64,000 bases of DNA from Rhizobiales bacterium UBA3584 (GCA_002375765.1 DFMV01000018.1:1248-65247); one strand, 5' to 3'. Counted from the stretch's first letter, positions 1 to 9,144 are shown. Numbers and translations are program-made. The notes: generated by a model from the sequence alone, not told the origin.

Positions 1-138
1 TTGGCCGCAAAGCGCGGCGAAATCGAAAAGAAAGACCTCAAAGGCGCTTCGCGCGAAATGGTCGATTCGATGACCGAAAAAGAACTCGAAGAGTTCGCTT
101 CAACCGACCGCAAGGGGCTTCCCGACAAGAAGGACTGA
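1..138 (+). CDS. DUF3008 family small protein, C-terminal part
   Basis: The reading frame is open at the left edge and ends with TGA at 136-138, so the N-terminus lies outside the window. The visible 45 residues are rich in Lys and Glu and contain KGASREMVDSMTEKELEEFA followed by a KGLPDKK tail. This is the conserved end of the short DUF3008 proteins common in Alphaproteobacteria. These proteins are usually about 60-70 residues and have no known function. No signal peptide or membrane segment is visible in this part. Confidence 0.7.
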   Translation: MAAKRGEIEKKDLKGASREMVDSMTEKELEEFASTDRKGLPDKKD

Positions 139-365
139 GGACCCCGCCCCTTCTGTTGGTTGCAGGAGACTTCTGCCGGCACGGTGCGCGCTGTCGGGTA
201 TGTCTGTCGAGCGGATTGGTTACAATAAATATCGAATTTGCGCCCATCGCTTCAATTGGATTTTACCATGGAGGTTTAGTGTTGTGGGTAGGTTGGGGGT
301 ATGCGCTGGTCCGACTCAAATGCACTCCGTATCGGTGTGTGTGTTGAAAGCCACGGAGACGCCCA

Positions 366-590
366 ATGCCGACTGCATATCTTCTGGCAAAGGATCGCAT
401 TGAACAGGCGAGAGCCATGCTGGCCAATGAAGTCTGGTACGATGCGGGGATGGATCATCTCCTCGAAGTCGCACTGGCACGGCTTGATGAACTCGATGCA
501 AGACTGACCGAAGATCCTCCCCGGACGCCTCCAAGACAGCCGGAAGGCTCGCCGCGCGTACGGCTCATGCCATGGCTGGAAAAGCGCTAA
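366..590 (+). CDS. hypothetical protein, 74 residues
   Basis: This is a short soluble protein that is mostly helical and acidic in the middle (LARLDELDARL) with a Pro/Arg-rich tail. It begins at an ATG preceded by a weak GGAG-like site. I do not recognise a family. Support comes from coding-like composition and from the absence of a competing gene on either strand. It sits in front of the kinase-like gene at 631 with a 40-base gap, so co-transcription is possible. Confidence 0.5.
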   Translation: MPTAYLLAKDRIEQARAMLANEVWYDAGMDHLLEVALARLDELDARLTEDPPRTPPRQPEGSPRVRLMPWLEKR

Positions 591-630
591 ACTGCTCCCT
601 TTCCCCGGAACCAGACGGCGCGCCCGAAAT

Positions 631-1554
631 TTGCTAGAAAGCGTGTGTATCGAACCAACAGTGATTCTTTCCCGGCGCGCGCCCAAACGCTTTCCACAGG
701 GGGTTCCGATCGGCACCGCACCGCACGACACAGTCCTCAACAAGGCTGCCATCCGCTGGAGCCTTTCCAAGATTACCCAGGTGGCCGAGACATCCGTTGC
801 CTGGACCTACAAGGTCCAGCGTGACGATAATAGCCACGCAGCCTTGCGTATCTACAAGCCTGGCACTGTCGATCCCGAAAGGGCAGGAAACCTGCTCGAA
901 TGGTATCGCGGGGACGGGGCGATACGCCATTTCGGCACGGCGGAGAACGCCGTTCTGACCGAGTGGGCGGAAGGCAGGATGCTGTCCGAGCCGGCGCTTG
1001 ACGGCAAGGACGCGCAGGCAACGAGCGCCATCGCCAACCTTGTTGGCATGCTCCATGTCAGCCGTCCGGACGAACCGGACAATCTGGTGCCGTTGCGCGA
1101 ATATCTGAGCGATTTTTTTGCCGCCGACGTGCGGATATGGCCCGACACCGCGCGCGATCTCTATGCCCGCTCGGTGGGCATTGCCTACGCGACGCTCGAC
1201 AAACCCGCAGCCGAAATTCCGCTCCACGGCGCCGTTCATCACGATCGGATCGTTCTGGCCGAGCGGGGTTGGATTGCGCGTTCCCCCGTGGGGCTTTGGG
1301 GCGACCCCGCCTATGATCTGGCGGCCAGCTTTCTGCACCCCTGGGGAAAGGTCGAATTGGCGGCCGATCCTGTTCGGATCAATGCCATGGCCGATGCCTT
1401 TGCCACCAAGCTCGGCCACAAGCGCAAGCGCATCCTGGCCTTCGCGGCAATCTATGCGGCCAATTCAGCCTGTCAGGCGCTTGCCGCCGGCGAATCCATC
1501 AACTGGCATTTGGCCGTTCTGCCCAATCTTCTGGCGGTCTACGATCTGGCTTGA
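631..1554 (+). CDS. APH(6)/hydroxyurea phosphotransferase-like protein with degraded active site
   Basis: The 307-residue product (TTG start; a later start is possible) has the overall layout of the aminoglycoside/hydroxyurea phosphotransferase family. An N-lobe lies around residues 40-115 (ALRIYKPG, LTEWAEGRML) and a C-lobe carries the kinase loop. The loop reads HGAVHHDR at residues 199-206, where the family normally has HGDxHxxN. The metal-binding motif reads SPVGLWGDP at 218-226, where an Asp is expected in place of the Ser. Catalytic Asp, Asn and the metal-binding Asp therefore all appear to be lost. The protein is likely a pseudoenzyme, or one that has changed function, and resistance should not be inferred from its family. 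Confidence 0.7.
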   Translation: MLESVCIEPTVILSRRAPKRFPQGVPIGTAPHDTVLNKAAIRWSLSKITQVAETSVAWTYKVQRDDNSHAALRIYKPGTVDPERAGNLLEWYRGDGAIRHFGTAENAVLTEWAEGRMLSEPALDGKDAQATSAIANLVGMLHVSRPDEPDNLVPLREYLSDFFAADVRIWPDTARDLYARSVGIAYATLDKPAAEIPLHGAVHHDRIVLAERGWIARSPVGLWGDPAYDLAASFLHPWGKVELAADPVRINAMADAFATKLGHKRKRILAFAAIYAANSACQALAAGESINWHLAVLPNLLAVYDLA

Positions 1555-1581
1555 TTGGGCGAAGCTGGATGCTGGGGCAAG

Positions 1582-1657
1582 TGGTGCCCAGGGACGGAAT
1601 TGAACCGCCGACACGCGGATTTTCAATCCGCTGCTCTACCAACTGAGCTACCTGGGC
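1582..1657 (-). tRNA. tRNA-Phe (anticodon GAA)
   Basis: Read on the minus strand, the 76-base gene starts GCCCAGG and ends CCTGGGC-A-CCA, with the CCA encoded. The anticodon arm is GCGGA-TTGAAAA-TCCGC, so the anticodon is GAA. The T arm contains GGTTCAATTCC. It sits downstream of yacG, the position tRNA-Phe commonly takes in Hyphomicrobiales. Confidence 0.97.
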
Positions 1658-1833
1658 ATCGGGTCGGGGCTCTTGCGGGCCTCGTGTTGGTGGCCGGGTT
1701 ATAGGCAGTCAGGTCCGGGCTGTCCAGCGTCCGGAGAAGAAATTTGTGGGCAGTCCATACTTTTTCCCAAACCGCTGTCCGGACATTCAAAAATCGACGA
1801 ACCCGCCGGCGGGCGCTGCGCATTTAGGGATGA

Positions 1834-2049
1834 TCAGTCCTGGTCCTCATCGTCCGGCAGGAACGAGTCTGCATCGTCCTCGTCAGCCGAAGAGGTGGCT
1901 CCGGGGATCACATAATTGCCCGTGAGCCAACGGTTGAGATCGACGTCGGCGCAGCGGGCCGAGCAGAAGGGATGGAACTGCTGCACCGAAGACTTGCCGC
2001 AGATCGGGCACGGTTTGGGTGGCCGTAGTCGCGTTACATTGGTGGGCAT
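1834..2049 (-). CDS. yacG: DNA gyrase inhibitor YacG (zinc-binding)
   Basis: This 71-residue protein has the YacG zinc site: CPIC near residue 14 and CSARC near residue 29, followed by the diagnostic VDLNRWL. An acidic tail (EDDADSFLPDDEDQD) completes it. In characterised relatives it binds GyrB and inhibits gyrase. It starts 2 bases after the maf stop codon, so it is almost certainly translated from the same mRNA. Confidence 0.93.
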   Translation of the reverse strand: MPTNVTRLRPPKPCPICGKSSVQQFHPFCSARCADVDLNRWLTGNYVIPGATSSADEDDADSFLPDDEDQD

Positions 2050-2051
2050 GG

Positions 2052-2693
2052 CTACACCCCTGGAAGGGCCGTCGCGTTGAGCCAGTTGAAATGGACGGGG
2101 TAGCCCTCGCCGGTCAACAGGCCGACAGTTTCAAACAGCGGCAGACCCACGACGGCGGAATAAGACCCGCTGAGCTTGACCGCAAAGGCTCCGGCAATGC
2201 CTTGAATGGCATAGCCGCCCGCCTTGCCGTTCCATTCGCCACTGGCCAGATAGGCCTCGATTTCCTTGTTGGAAAGGCGCTTGAAGCGGATGCGGGTATC
2301 GACCAGCCGTTCGCGGGCCTGCCCGGATGCGGAAATAACGCATACGCCGGTAAAGACCCGATGCGCACGGCCCGACAGCAGCCGCAGGCAGCTTGCCGCC
2401 TCGTCCATGGTTTCGGCCTTGGGCAGAATGCGTCGTCCCACGGCCACCACCGTATCGGCGGCAAGGATCACCGATTCGGTCGCCAATCCCGCCTGACGCG
2501 CCTTGTTGCGAACCTCGAAAGCCTTGGCGTGCGCGAGGCGCTGGGCCAGGCGGCGCGGCAACTCGCCCTTTTCGGGAGTCTCGTCGACATGGGCGGGAAT
2601 CAGATGGTCGGGCTCGATGCCGATCTGGTTGAGGAGCGCGAGCCGACGCGGCGAGGCCGAAGCAAGAATGAATTCGGGGCGTCTGCTGGACAC
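2052..2693 (-). CDS. maf: Maf-like nucleoside triphosphate pyrophosphatase
   Basis: The 213-residue product begins with [14 protein letters not shown], the Maf signature, and keeps the catalytic Asp segment (VILAADTVV) and the YAIQGIAG loop that contacts the nucleotide. Maf proteins hydrolyse nucleoside triphosphates, including modified pyrimidine nucleotides, to monophosphates. The gene lies between infA (19 bases upstream) and yacG (2 bases downstream), a conserved alphaproteobacterial order. Confidence 0.92.
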   Translation of the reverse strand: MSSRRPEFILASASPRRLALLNQIGIEPDHLIPAHVDETPEKGELPRRLAQRLAHAKAFEVRNKARQAGLATESVILAADTVVAVGRRILPKAETMDEAASCLRLLSGRAHRVFTGVCVISASGQARERLVDTRIRFKRLSNKEIEAYLASGEWNGKAGGYAIQGIAGAFAVKLSGSYSAVVGLPLFETVGLLTGEGYPVHFNWLNATALPGV

Positions 2694-2712
2694 TATCGGC
2701 TCACTGAGGAGT

Positions 2713-2931
2713 TTACTTGAAACGGTAGGTGATGCGGCCCTTGGTCAGATCGTAGGGCGTCATCTCCACGAGCACCTTGTCGCCGGCCAGAACGCGGATG
2801 CGATTCTTGCGCATGCGCCCGGCTGTATGGGCGATGATCTCGTGTTCGTTCTCGAGCTTGACGCGAAATGTCGCGTTGGGAAGCAATTCGGTGACAACGC
2901 CCGGAAATTCGAGCACTTCTTCCTTTGCCAT
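2713..2931 (-). CDS. infA: translation initiation factor IF-1
   Basis: This 72-residue protein, [13 protein letters not shown] to KGRITYRFK, is a full-length IF-1 with the single OB-fold ([27 protein letters not shown]). The start is fixed by a strong AGGAGAAAGA ribosome site directly before ATG at 2931. A longer open frame upstream is not part of the protein. IF-1 occupies the ribosomal A site during initiation. It leads the infA-maf-yacG group. Confidence 0.97.
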   Translation of the reverse strand: MAKEEVLEFPGVVTELLPNATFRVKLENEHEIIAHTAGRMRKNRIRVLAGDKVLVEMTPYDLTKGRITYRFK

Positions 2932-3027
2932 TCTTTCTCCTGATATTGCCCCATGACTGATCGCGAATGCGGACCGAGGCCTTCCAAAGGCCCGCACTCA
3001 ACTGCGGGGCGCGATTTGGCGCGCAAA

Positions 3028-3526
3028 CTAAACGCAAACGCAGATAATTGAAAGTCCCTGATTCAGGCGCTTTTTCCAGCCCTTGTCAAGCATAGGTTCG
3101 AGCGCGGTGCGCAACTTGATGTCCATGGTGTCGCGCAACTCACGGTAAGCGCCCAAAACCACGTTCGCGACTGCCTTCCATCTCGGATGGATCGGCGCGG
3201 CGACCAGTGTTCCATGACTGGCGGCCTCAAGCCCGCGATCGGCCACCGCCTTTTTTGCATCATCGGCCAGGGTCACGATGATGTCGAAATTGGAAGCCAC
3301 CAATTCATCCATCGTGTGGGGAGTGTGGACCGACATATCGATACCGACTTCTTCCATCACCTGGTGGACGAAAGTGGTCGACCTTGCCCGAGCGTACGCC
3401 GGCAGAGCGGGCAACGAGGCGTCCGGGGAAATGTTTGCGGGCCAGCGCCGCGGCAATGGGCGAGCGCACCGAATTCATCGAACACACGAAAAGAATCGTC
3501 GGCAGCTCGCTTTCCTGCTCGGTCAC
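3028..3526 (-). pseudogene. low-molecular-weight phosphatase family gene, interrupted by several frameshifts
   Basis: A GTG at 3526 (overlapping the UPF0262 stop) opens a frame with the phosphatase P-loop C-S-M-N-S-V-R followed by SPIAAALARKHFPG and SAGVRSGKVD. An extra T near 3374 then shifts the frame into VHQVMEEVGIDMSVHTP. Further shifts near 3219, 3194-3199 and 3163 are needed to read VMEHWSP, then DPSEMEGSRE, then VVLGAYRELRD. All of these are expected family segments in the correct order. No single frame gives a whole protein. Because the protein is preserved across frames with few substitutions, this is either very recent decay or a stretch of poor sequence. Confidence 0.75.
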
Positions 3527-4029
3527 CCGCGCTGCATAGGGCTGTACAGCGCAGATCAGTGTGAAAAGCCGGCGGGCGGTTTCGAGATCCATCACCAGCT
3601 TGTTGTTGAGCCGCTCGATCAGAGAGTTCGGCGGCCTGATTGTGCAGGCCGCGCCGGCCCATATCCACCGCTTCGATCTGGAAGGTCGACGCCGAGCGGA
3701 TCGCTTCATAATAGCTTTCGCGGATGCGGAAATAGTCCCGGATCAGACTTCTGAAGGGGGTGAGTGAAAGATAATGCGCGGCAATCGGGCTGAAGGTTTC
3801 GGGGTGCCGGACGTCGAGCACAATATGGTTGTGGATGATCGACAGGTGCAGGGCGTACGGGCCCTTGGCCGTGACCCGTGCGGGATAAAAGCGATTGGAA
3901 TCAATCAGGTCATAGATGGCAACGCGCCATTCATGAACTTCGTCGGGATCGACCGAGGTTATGGTTGTAGGGATCAAGCGTGACTGTGACGATCCTGTCG
4001 GTTTCGGGATCGAAGGGCCGCTTATCCAT
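3523..4029 (-). pseudogene. UPF0262 family gene, frameshifted
   Basis: The ATG at 4029 overlaps the hisD stop (TGATG), which indicates translational coupling. The first frame gives MDKRPFDPETDRIVTVTLD and runs into a stop. A shift near 3950 continues with DPDEVHEWRVAIYDLID and the UPF0262 core (SLTPFRSLIRDYFRIRESYYEAI, VDMGRRGLHN). A second shift near 3617 is needed to reach ERLNNKLVMDLETARRLFTLI. A possible third shift near 3535 would restore the short end and TGA at 3523. UPF0262 is a conserved alphaproteobacterial family without an assigned function. It normally follows hisD, as it does here. Confidence 0.75.
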
Positions 4030-5321
4030 CAGCGGTTGAGCCTTATCGAGACCGATTTTCCGTGGGCTTGGAGCCCCTCGGTTTCTGCCAGTGTGACCGT
4101 GGCGTCGGCAAGCTCTGCCAAAGCCCCGGGCGTGCAGCCCAGAATCGAGGTACGCTTGACGAAATCGAGCACGCCAAGCCCGGATGCAAAGCGCGCCGAG
4201 CGCGCCGTCGGCAGGACGTGGTTGGAGCCCCCCACATAATCGCCGATCGATTCGGGGGTGTGATGGCCAACGAAAATAGCGCCCGCATTGCGAATTTTGC
4301 CGATCCACGGTTCGGGATCATCGAGCGCGAGTTCCACATGCTCTGATGCGATGCGGTTGGCGAGCGGCATGGCCTCATCGAGAGTGCCTACAGTGATAAT
4401 CGCGCCGAACTCCTCCCAACCCTGTCGGGCATTGTCGGGCGCCCGAAGCGTTGCCAATTGCCGCTCGACTTCTGCAAATACAGAACGCGCCAAAACCGGA
4501 TCGGTGGTCAGAAGGATCGATTGCGCCCCTGCTCCATGCTCGGCTTGAGCCAGAAGGTCGGCCGCGACCCAGGCGGGGTTGGCCGAACCATCGGCGATAA
4601 TGAGCACCTCGGAGGGCCCCGCAATCATATCAATGCCCACCGTACCGAAGACCTGGCGCTTGGCGGCGGCCACATAGGCATTGCCTGGCCCGGTGATCTT
4701 GGCAACGGGGGCGATGGTTTCGGTGCCGAAGGCCAGTGCCGCAATCGCCTGGGCACCCCCGACACGGTAAATTTCCGAAACACCGGCGATTTTTGCCGCG
4801 GCAAGAATGGCGGGATTGACCACACCGTTCGGGGTGGGCACCACCATGGCCAGCCGCTCAACGCCCGCCACCTTGGCTGGAATGGCGTTCATGAGCACCG
4901 AGGACGGGTAGGACGCCAGTCCGCCCGGCACATAGAGCCCTGCGGCTTCAACAGCCGTCCAGCGGCTTCCCAGCGTAACGCCGATCTCATCAGTGTAGAC
5001 GTGATCGACAGGCATCTGCTTTTCGTGATGGGCAGTAATGCGTTTGTGCGCAAGCGTCAGCGCATCGCGAATTTGGGGCGAAACGGTTTCGTAGGCCGCA
5101 TCGATTTCGTCGGCCGAGAACCGCATTGTTTGCGGCGTAAGCTCCAGCTCGTCGAATTTCCGCGTCAGATCGATCAGTGCGGCATCACCGCGTGCCCGCA
5201 CATCAGCAATGATGGCCGCAACAGTTGAACCCACCTCGACCGATGCTTCACGCTTGGAGCCAAGAAGTGTCTCGAAGGCCTGCGCAAAGCCCGGTTCAGC
5301 GCTTGAAAGAAGTGCAGTCAT
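4029..5321 (-). CDS. hisD: histidinol dehydrogenase
   Basis: HisD carries out the last two oxidations of histidine synthesis, converting L-histidinol to L-histidine with NAD+ and a zinc ion. The 430 residues match the family length. The conserved blocks are present: PGGLASYPSSVLMNAIPAKVAGV, GGAQAIAALAFGT, GPGNAYVAAAKRQVFG, AGPSEVLIIAD, EHVELAL and GGSNHVLPT. It lies after a DUF2948 gene and overlaps the following UPF0262 start by one base. The gene itself has no frameshift, in contrast to its damaged neighbours. Confidence 0.97.
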   Translation of the reverse strand: MTALLSSAEPGFAQAFETLLGSKREASVEVGSTVAAIIADVRARGDAALIDLTRKFDELELTPQTMRFSADEIDAAYETVSPQIRDALTLAHKRITAHHEKQMPVDHVYTDEIGVTLGSRWTAVEAAGLYVPGGLASYPSSVLMNAIPAKVAGVERLAMVVPTPNGVVNPAILAAAKIAGVSEIYRVGGAQAIAALAFGTETIAPVAKITGPGNAYVAAAKRQVFGTVGIDMIAGPSEVLIIADGSANPAWVAADLLAQAEHGAGAQSILLTTDPVLARSVFAEVERQLATLRAPDNARQGWEEFGAIITVGTLDEAMPLANRIASEHVELALDDPEPWIGKIRNAGAIFVGHHTPESIGDYVGGSNHVLPTARSARFASGLGVLDFVKRTSILGCTPGALAELADATVTLAETEGLQAHGKSVSIRLNR

Positions 5322-5342
5322 GACTAGCTGATCGCGCCCCGG

Positions 5343-5768
5343 TCAGTCGACGTCGTGCTTGGGCTGGGCCCTGGCGGCCCACACCCCGCCGAGATCGCGA
5401 AGACGCGCTTCGAGACATTCAGCGTCGAGCCGCACCCTGCCACCGCCCGCAAAGGTAAGCAAGACCTGCCCCGCAGGCGCATCGGTCGGCTCAAAGGTCA
5501 CGGCGAGCAGTTCAAGAACGCCATCCTTGGAATTGAGATCGAACCCTTCAGCATGCGCCGCGGTAACGTGATCGAAATGCAAACCGGCCCGCTTGCGTTG
5601 ACCGCGCTTATCACCAGCTTCCCAGGCATAGCGGTTCATGAGCAGCACGAAGCGGCGGTCATTTTTGGAATAGCCCATGTCGCCGACCCTGACGACAGCA
5701 TCCTGTACGTGGGCGGAAACGATCTCGAGGTCTTCGCTGTCGAGCGCCAAAAGCTTGAGGTCGGTCAT
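5343..5768 (-). CDS. DUF2948 family protein
   Basis: The core protein is 141 residues if it starts at the ATG of MTDLKLLALDSEDLEIVSAHVQDAVV. An in-frame start 14 codons upstream (to 5810) is also possible. The family signature is clear: MGYSKNDRRFVLLMNRYAWE followed by RAGLHFDHV and a C-terminal RVRLDAECLEARLRDLGGVW. DUF2948 is a conserved alphaproteobacterial family of unknown role. It sits between murA and hisD and is probably co-transcribed with hisD across a 21-base gap. Confidence 0.88.
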   Translation of the reverse strand: MTDLKLLALDSEDLEIVSAHVQDAVVRVGDMGYSKNDRRFVLLMNRYAWEAGDKRGQRKRAGLHFDHVTAAHAEGFDLNSKDGVLELLAVTFEPTDAPAGQVLLTFAGGGRVRLDAECLEARLRDLGGVWAARAQPKHDVD

Positions 5769-5856
5769 GGTGGCCTTGGGTAGAGGATCGATGGAGGTCA
5801 TGGCCAACATCTGGGCATTTGCCGCCCAAAGTGCAAGCGCATTCTGCCTCTCATGC

Positions 5857-7149
5857 TTAACCGGCGATCCGCTCTATTTCGGCTCCGCACCGCGAAAGCT
5901 TGTTTTCGAGGCGTTCGAAACCGCGGTCGAGATGATAGATGCGATTGACCACCGTTTCGCCCCGCGCCGCCAGCCCGGCAATGACCAGAGAGACCGACGC
6001 GCGTAAATCGGTCGCCATCACCTGAGCGCCCTTGAGCTCGGGAACACCGGTCACGGTCGCAGTCTGTCCGTCGACGTGGATGTTGGCGCCAAAGCGCGCC
6101 AGCTCGGCCACATGCATGAAGCGATTTTCGAAAATGGTTTCCTTGATGGCCGACACCCCGCTTGAGCGGGCCATGAGCGCCATGAACTGGGCCTGCAGGT
6201 CGGTCGGAAATCCGGGAAAAGGATCGGTTTCGACATCGACCGGCATGATGCCGTTGCCATTGCGTCTGATGCGCAATCCATTCTCTTCAGTTGAAACGTC
6301 AACACCGGTGCGGACCAGTACGTCGAGCGCCGCCTGCAACAGCTCGGGCCTTGCATTGCGCAGGAACACCTCGCCACCCGTCATCGCCGCCGCGAAAGCG
6401 TACGTTCCGGTTTCGATCCGGTCGGGGACCACCTCGTGGATCGCGCCGCCGAGCTTTTCTACGCCTTCGATAACCAGCCGCCCGGTGCCGATGCCGGAGA
6501 TTTTCGCGCCCATGGCCACAAGGCATTCAGCCAGATTGGTCACTTCGGGCTCGAGTGCCGCGTTTTCGATGACTGTGGTTCCCTCAGCAAGGGTTGCCGC
6601 CATCATCACAACATGGGTGGCGCCAACGGAAACCTTGGGGAACCGAACGCTTCCGCCCTTCAGCCTGCCGCCGGGCGCTCGGGCCAGCACATAGCCGGCA
6701 TCGATGTCGATTTCGGCGCCGAGTTGACGCAAGCCGTCGAGATAAAAATCCACCGGCCGCGTGCCGATGGCGCAACCGCCGGGAAGCGATACTTTGGCCT
6801 GACCCTCTCGGGCCAGAAGTGGACCGATGACCCAGAAGCTGGCGCGCATAGTCGAGACCAGTTCATAAGGCGCTGTCGTATCGACGATATCGGAGGCCGT
6901 GAAGGTGATCCGCTGCCCGCCCATTTCGGTATCGCCGCGACGACGGCCATGCACCGCTATATCGACGCCGTGATTTTCAAGGATGCGTTCGAGTTGCTTG
7001 ACGTCGGCGAGGCGCGGCACATTGACGAGAACCAAGGGTTCTTCAGTCAAGAGCGAGGCGATCATCAGGGGCAAAGCCGCGTTCTTGGCGCCCGAGATGT
7101 GGATTTCGCCATTGAGCTGATTGCCACCCACGATGCGGATGCGGTCCAT
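5857..7149 (-). CDS. murA: UDP-N-acetylglucosamine 1-carboxyvinyltransferase
   Basis: MurA transfers enolpyruvate from PEP to UDP-GlcNAc, the first committed step of peptidoglycan synthesis in the cytoplasm. The 430 residues start at [16 protein letters not shown]; the AAGGAG site just before 7149 favours this over an upstream in-frame start at 7188. The signature features are [16 protein letters not shown], the active-site loop with Cys in [13 protein letters not shown], and [12 protein letters not shown]. The Cys in the loop means the usual fosfomycin target residue is retained. Confidence 0.97.
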   Translation of the reverse strand: MDRIRIVGGNQLNGEIHISGAKNAALPLMIASLLTEEPLVLVNVPRLADVKQLERILENHGVDIAVHGRRRGDTEMGGQRITFTASDIVDTTAPYELVSTMRASFWVIGPLLAREGQAKVSLPGGCAIGTRPVDFYLDGLRQLGAEIDIDAGYVLARAPGGRLKGGSVRFPKVSVGATHVVMMAATLAEGTTVIENAALEPEVTNLAECLVAMGAKISGIGTGRLVIEGVEKLGGAIHEVVPDRIETGTYAFAAAMTGGEVFLRNARPELLQAALDVLVRTGVDVSTEENGLRIRRNGNGIMPVDVETDPFPGFPTDLQAQFMALMARSSGVSAIKETIFENRFMHVAELARFGANIHVDGQTATVTGVPELKGAQVMATDLRASVSLVIAGLAARGETVVNRIYHLDRGFERLENKLSRCGAEIERIAG

Positions 7150-7257
7150 ATGGCACTCCTTGGATAGGGAACTATTCGCGAATCGCACTCGAAAAGGCGA
7201 TGCGGAGTTTGAAGCTGTTGGTAACGCAGCCCGGAACAGGCTGCAAGAAAGGTGAGA

Positions 7258-7422
7258 TCAGGTATCTTTCTTCTCGCCCGGCAAAGGTTTTGAGGTGCCC
7301 GCCCCCTCTTGTTGTTCCGTATCGTTGACAGGCGCGGTCCGCGCCCTGGCCTGTGCTTTGCGGCGACGAAGGTTTTCCCTCAGCTTTGCGGCCAATCTTT
7401 GGTCACGATCTGAATTGGACAT
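7258..7422 (-). CDS. small basic hypothetical protein upstream of murA
   Basis: This is a 54-residue protein if started at MSNSDRDQRLAAKLRENLRRRKAQARARTA; longer in-frame starts exist up to 7512. The first half is a strongly basic helix and the tail is acidic and Lys-rich (PLPGEKKDT). A similar short RENLRRRKAQ-type protein is common next to murA in Hyphomicrobiales, but no function is known to me. It lies 108 bases upstream of murA on the same strand. Confidence 0.6.
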   Translation of the reverse strand: MSNSDRDQRLAAKLRENLRRRKAQARARTAPVNDTEQQEGAGTSKPLPGEKKDT

Positions 7423-7540
7423 GGGCTGGACCCTGGCGGACATATTTGGTGCTCTAGTGACAGTTTTTTGCCCTTGCGTCCACAGAAGGCCTGTGGCAGT
7501 AGAGGCCCGCATTCAGATGGCCCCGGCCATTCATGCCGGC

Positions 7541-7615
<75 letters not shown>

Positions 7616-7697
7616 TTTCTTTCCCGGTCGATCGATACCTCATCTTCAACGCAACGTTGAGCTTTTGCAGTGCGTTATCGGGGAAAGGAGAATGTTT

Positions 7698-8288
7698 ATG
7701 GATAAATTGAGTGTCACCGCAGCCGCCGTATTAATGGCTTCGCCCGCCTTTGCGCAGGTGGCGCCCCCGGTGACGCCTGTCGCCGAGGACGTGACGGTGG
7801 TTCCTGGAGAAGTCGAGGCCCCACCCCCAGGTGCTGACGATCTGGACGAGCCGGTGTCCGACAATCCTTATTACGATGACCGCTCGACCGCAGCGGCGGT
7901 CATTGAGTCCCTCTACAATGCCATCAGCCGATCGGAATATCTGCGCGCTTGGTCCTATTTCACCCATGACGATGACAATGATCTGCAAGCCGATTTCGAG
8001 GCGTTTGCATCAGGGTATGAAAATACCGAGTCCGTGCAACTGGTCGTGGGGCCCGAAGTCACCGAGGGAAGCGCCGGCACGATTTATTATACGATCCCTG
8101 CTGCCATCGAAGCGACAATGACAGACGGCACGACCGCAAGTTTTGCTGGGTGCTATACGCTCCGGCTGGCCGAGCCTGCCGTGCAGGCCATGCCACCTTT
8201 CAGACCAATGGCCATCACCGAAGGCAAACTCAGTGCGGTCGAAGGACAGCTTGAAGACATCCTTCCGGGAAGCTGCGAGGCGCAATAG
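7698..8288 (+). CDS. secreted hypothetical protein
   Basis: The 196-residue product starts at ATG 7698, seven bases after AAAGGAGA; an upstream in-frame start is less well placed. The N-terminus is a signal peptide ending ASPAFAQ. A Pro/Val/Glu-rich linker follows, then a globular part (STAAAVIESLYNAISRSEYLRAWSYF) suggestive of a small NTF2-like or DUF-type periplasmic domain. Two Cys residues near the end (AGCYTLRL, PGSCEAQ) could form a disulfide. I do not recognise a named family. Confidence 0.7.
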   Translation: MDKLSVTAAAVLMASPAFAQVAPPVTPVAEDVTVVPGEVEAPPPGADDLDEPVSDNPYYDDRSTAAAVIESLYNAISRSEYLRAWSYFTHDDDNDLQADFEAFASGYENTESVQLVVGPEVTEGSAGTIYYTIPAAIEATMTDGTTASFAGCYTLRLAEPAVQAMPPFRPMAITEGKLSAVEGQLEDILPGSCEAQ

Positions 8289-8422
8289 CAGCCCTGCCGC
8301 GGCGATACTGCGACAGTTGAGCAACAAACGAGGGTCCGCTTGCACGGAGCGGCGAGAGGGATATTGAGGCGCCCCCCCGATTTGCAGTTGAGTAGCGCCA
8401 TGTTGTGGGCAGGGTTTTTGCA

Positions 8423-8752
8423 ATGCGCGTTTCGGCAGCGTTGGTGACGGGCGTTCTGGGGATTGGCGTTGCCAGTCCTTTACCCGCCCAAGGCTTTTCC
8501 AACATAGAGGCCATCAACCGGTGCGATGCGTATGTCGAGAGCGCCATCAGGCCCGAAATCAGCGATAGCTTCAAAGAGCGCTACAAGATCACCTGCTATT
8601 TCGGCCTCATCGACCCTTTGATCCACGAGGATCACGAAGGGGTTTGTCTTCGCACCTCTCGCGCTTTTCCCGGCAGGGCCGGCGAGTTGGCCGAACTCAT
8701 GTGCCTGGGGGCCTACCAGACCTATCTCGACGAAGCGGGGGTCGCGCAGTAG
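8423..8752 (+). CDS. small secreted hypothetical protein
   Basis: The product is 109 residues from ATG 8423 (MRVSAALVTGVLGIGVASPLPAQG), with a clear signal peptide. The mature part has four Cys residues (NRCDAY, ITCYF, GVCLRT, LMCLGAY), which suggests disulfide bonding in the periplasm. It follows another secreted protein by 134 bases. I do not recognise the family. Confidence 0.65.
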   Translation: MRVSAALVTGVLGIGVASPLPAQGFSNIEAINRCDAYVESAIRPEISDSFKERYKITCYFGLIDPLIHEDHEGVCLRTSRAFPGRAGELAELMCLGAYQTYLDEAGVAQ

Positions 8753-8817
8753 AGGCTACGGAACCGCGCACCGGCTCTGATCGTTGAAGACTCCGTGTCC
8801 TTGCATGGAGAACCGCT

Positions 8818-9138
8818 ATGGCCAATTTCAGTCTAACGAACGGGGTGGAGAAACCCATCAAATCGCAACTGCGCGAATTGCGGCAACAGTTGAACTCGAT
8901 TTCCAAAAGTCTTGCTGATCACGGCTTGGATTTCGACGACCTTGCCGACGAAGCCGAAGATTTCGTGCACGGTACGCGCAAGAATGCCCGCCGCGCCGCA
9001 AGGCATGCTCGCAAGGATATAGACGTACTCTCGCGCGCCGCGCACAAGGCTCCGGCCAGCGCCGGTGCGGTTCTGGTGGTGGCCGCTGCCGTCGGATTTG
9101 GCCTAGGCTATCTCCTGCACATAGCGCAGAATCACTGA
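8818..9138 (+). CDS. DUF883/YqjD-like membrane-anchored small protein
   Basis: This 106-residue protein has an amphipathic helical N-terminus (LRELRQQLNSISKSLADHG), an acidic centre, a basic stretch (RKNARRAARHARKDI) and a single C-terminal membrane helix rich in Gly and Val (AVLVVAAAVGFGLGYLL). This is the arrangement of the DUF883 (ElaB/YqjD/YgaM) family. Members in enterobacteria sit in the inner membrane and can bind ribosomes, so the same role is only an inference here. The start is preceded by GGAG. It converges on tex, leaving 6 bases between the stops. Confidence 0.7.
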   Translation: MANFSLTNGVEKPIKSQLRELRQQLNSISKSLADHGLDFDDLADEAEDFVHGTRKNARRAARHARKDIDVLSRAAHKAPASAGAVLVVAAAVGFGLGYLLHIAQNH

Positions 9139-9144
9139 TCGGGC

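Noticed and set aside
634-1419. 261-codon minus-strand frame opposite the phosphotransferase-like gene
   Set aside because: It is a mirror of the real gene: composition rich in Gly, Arg and Pro without domains.
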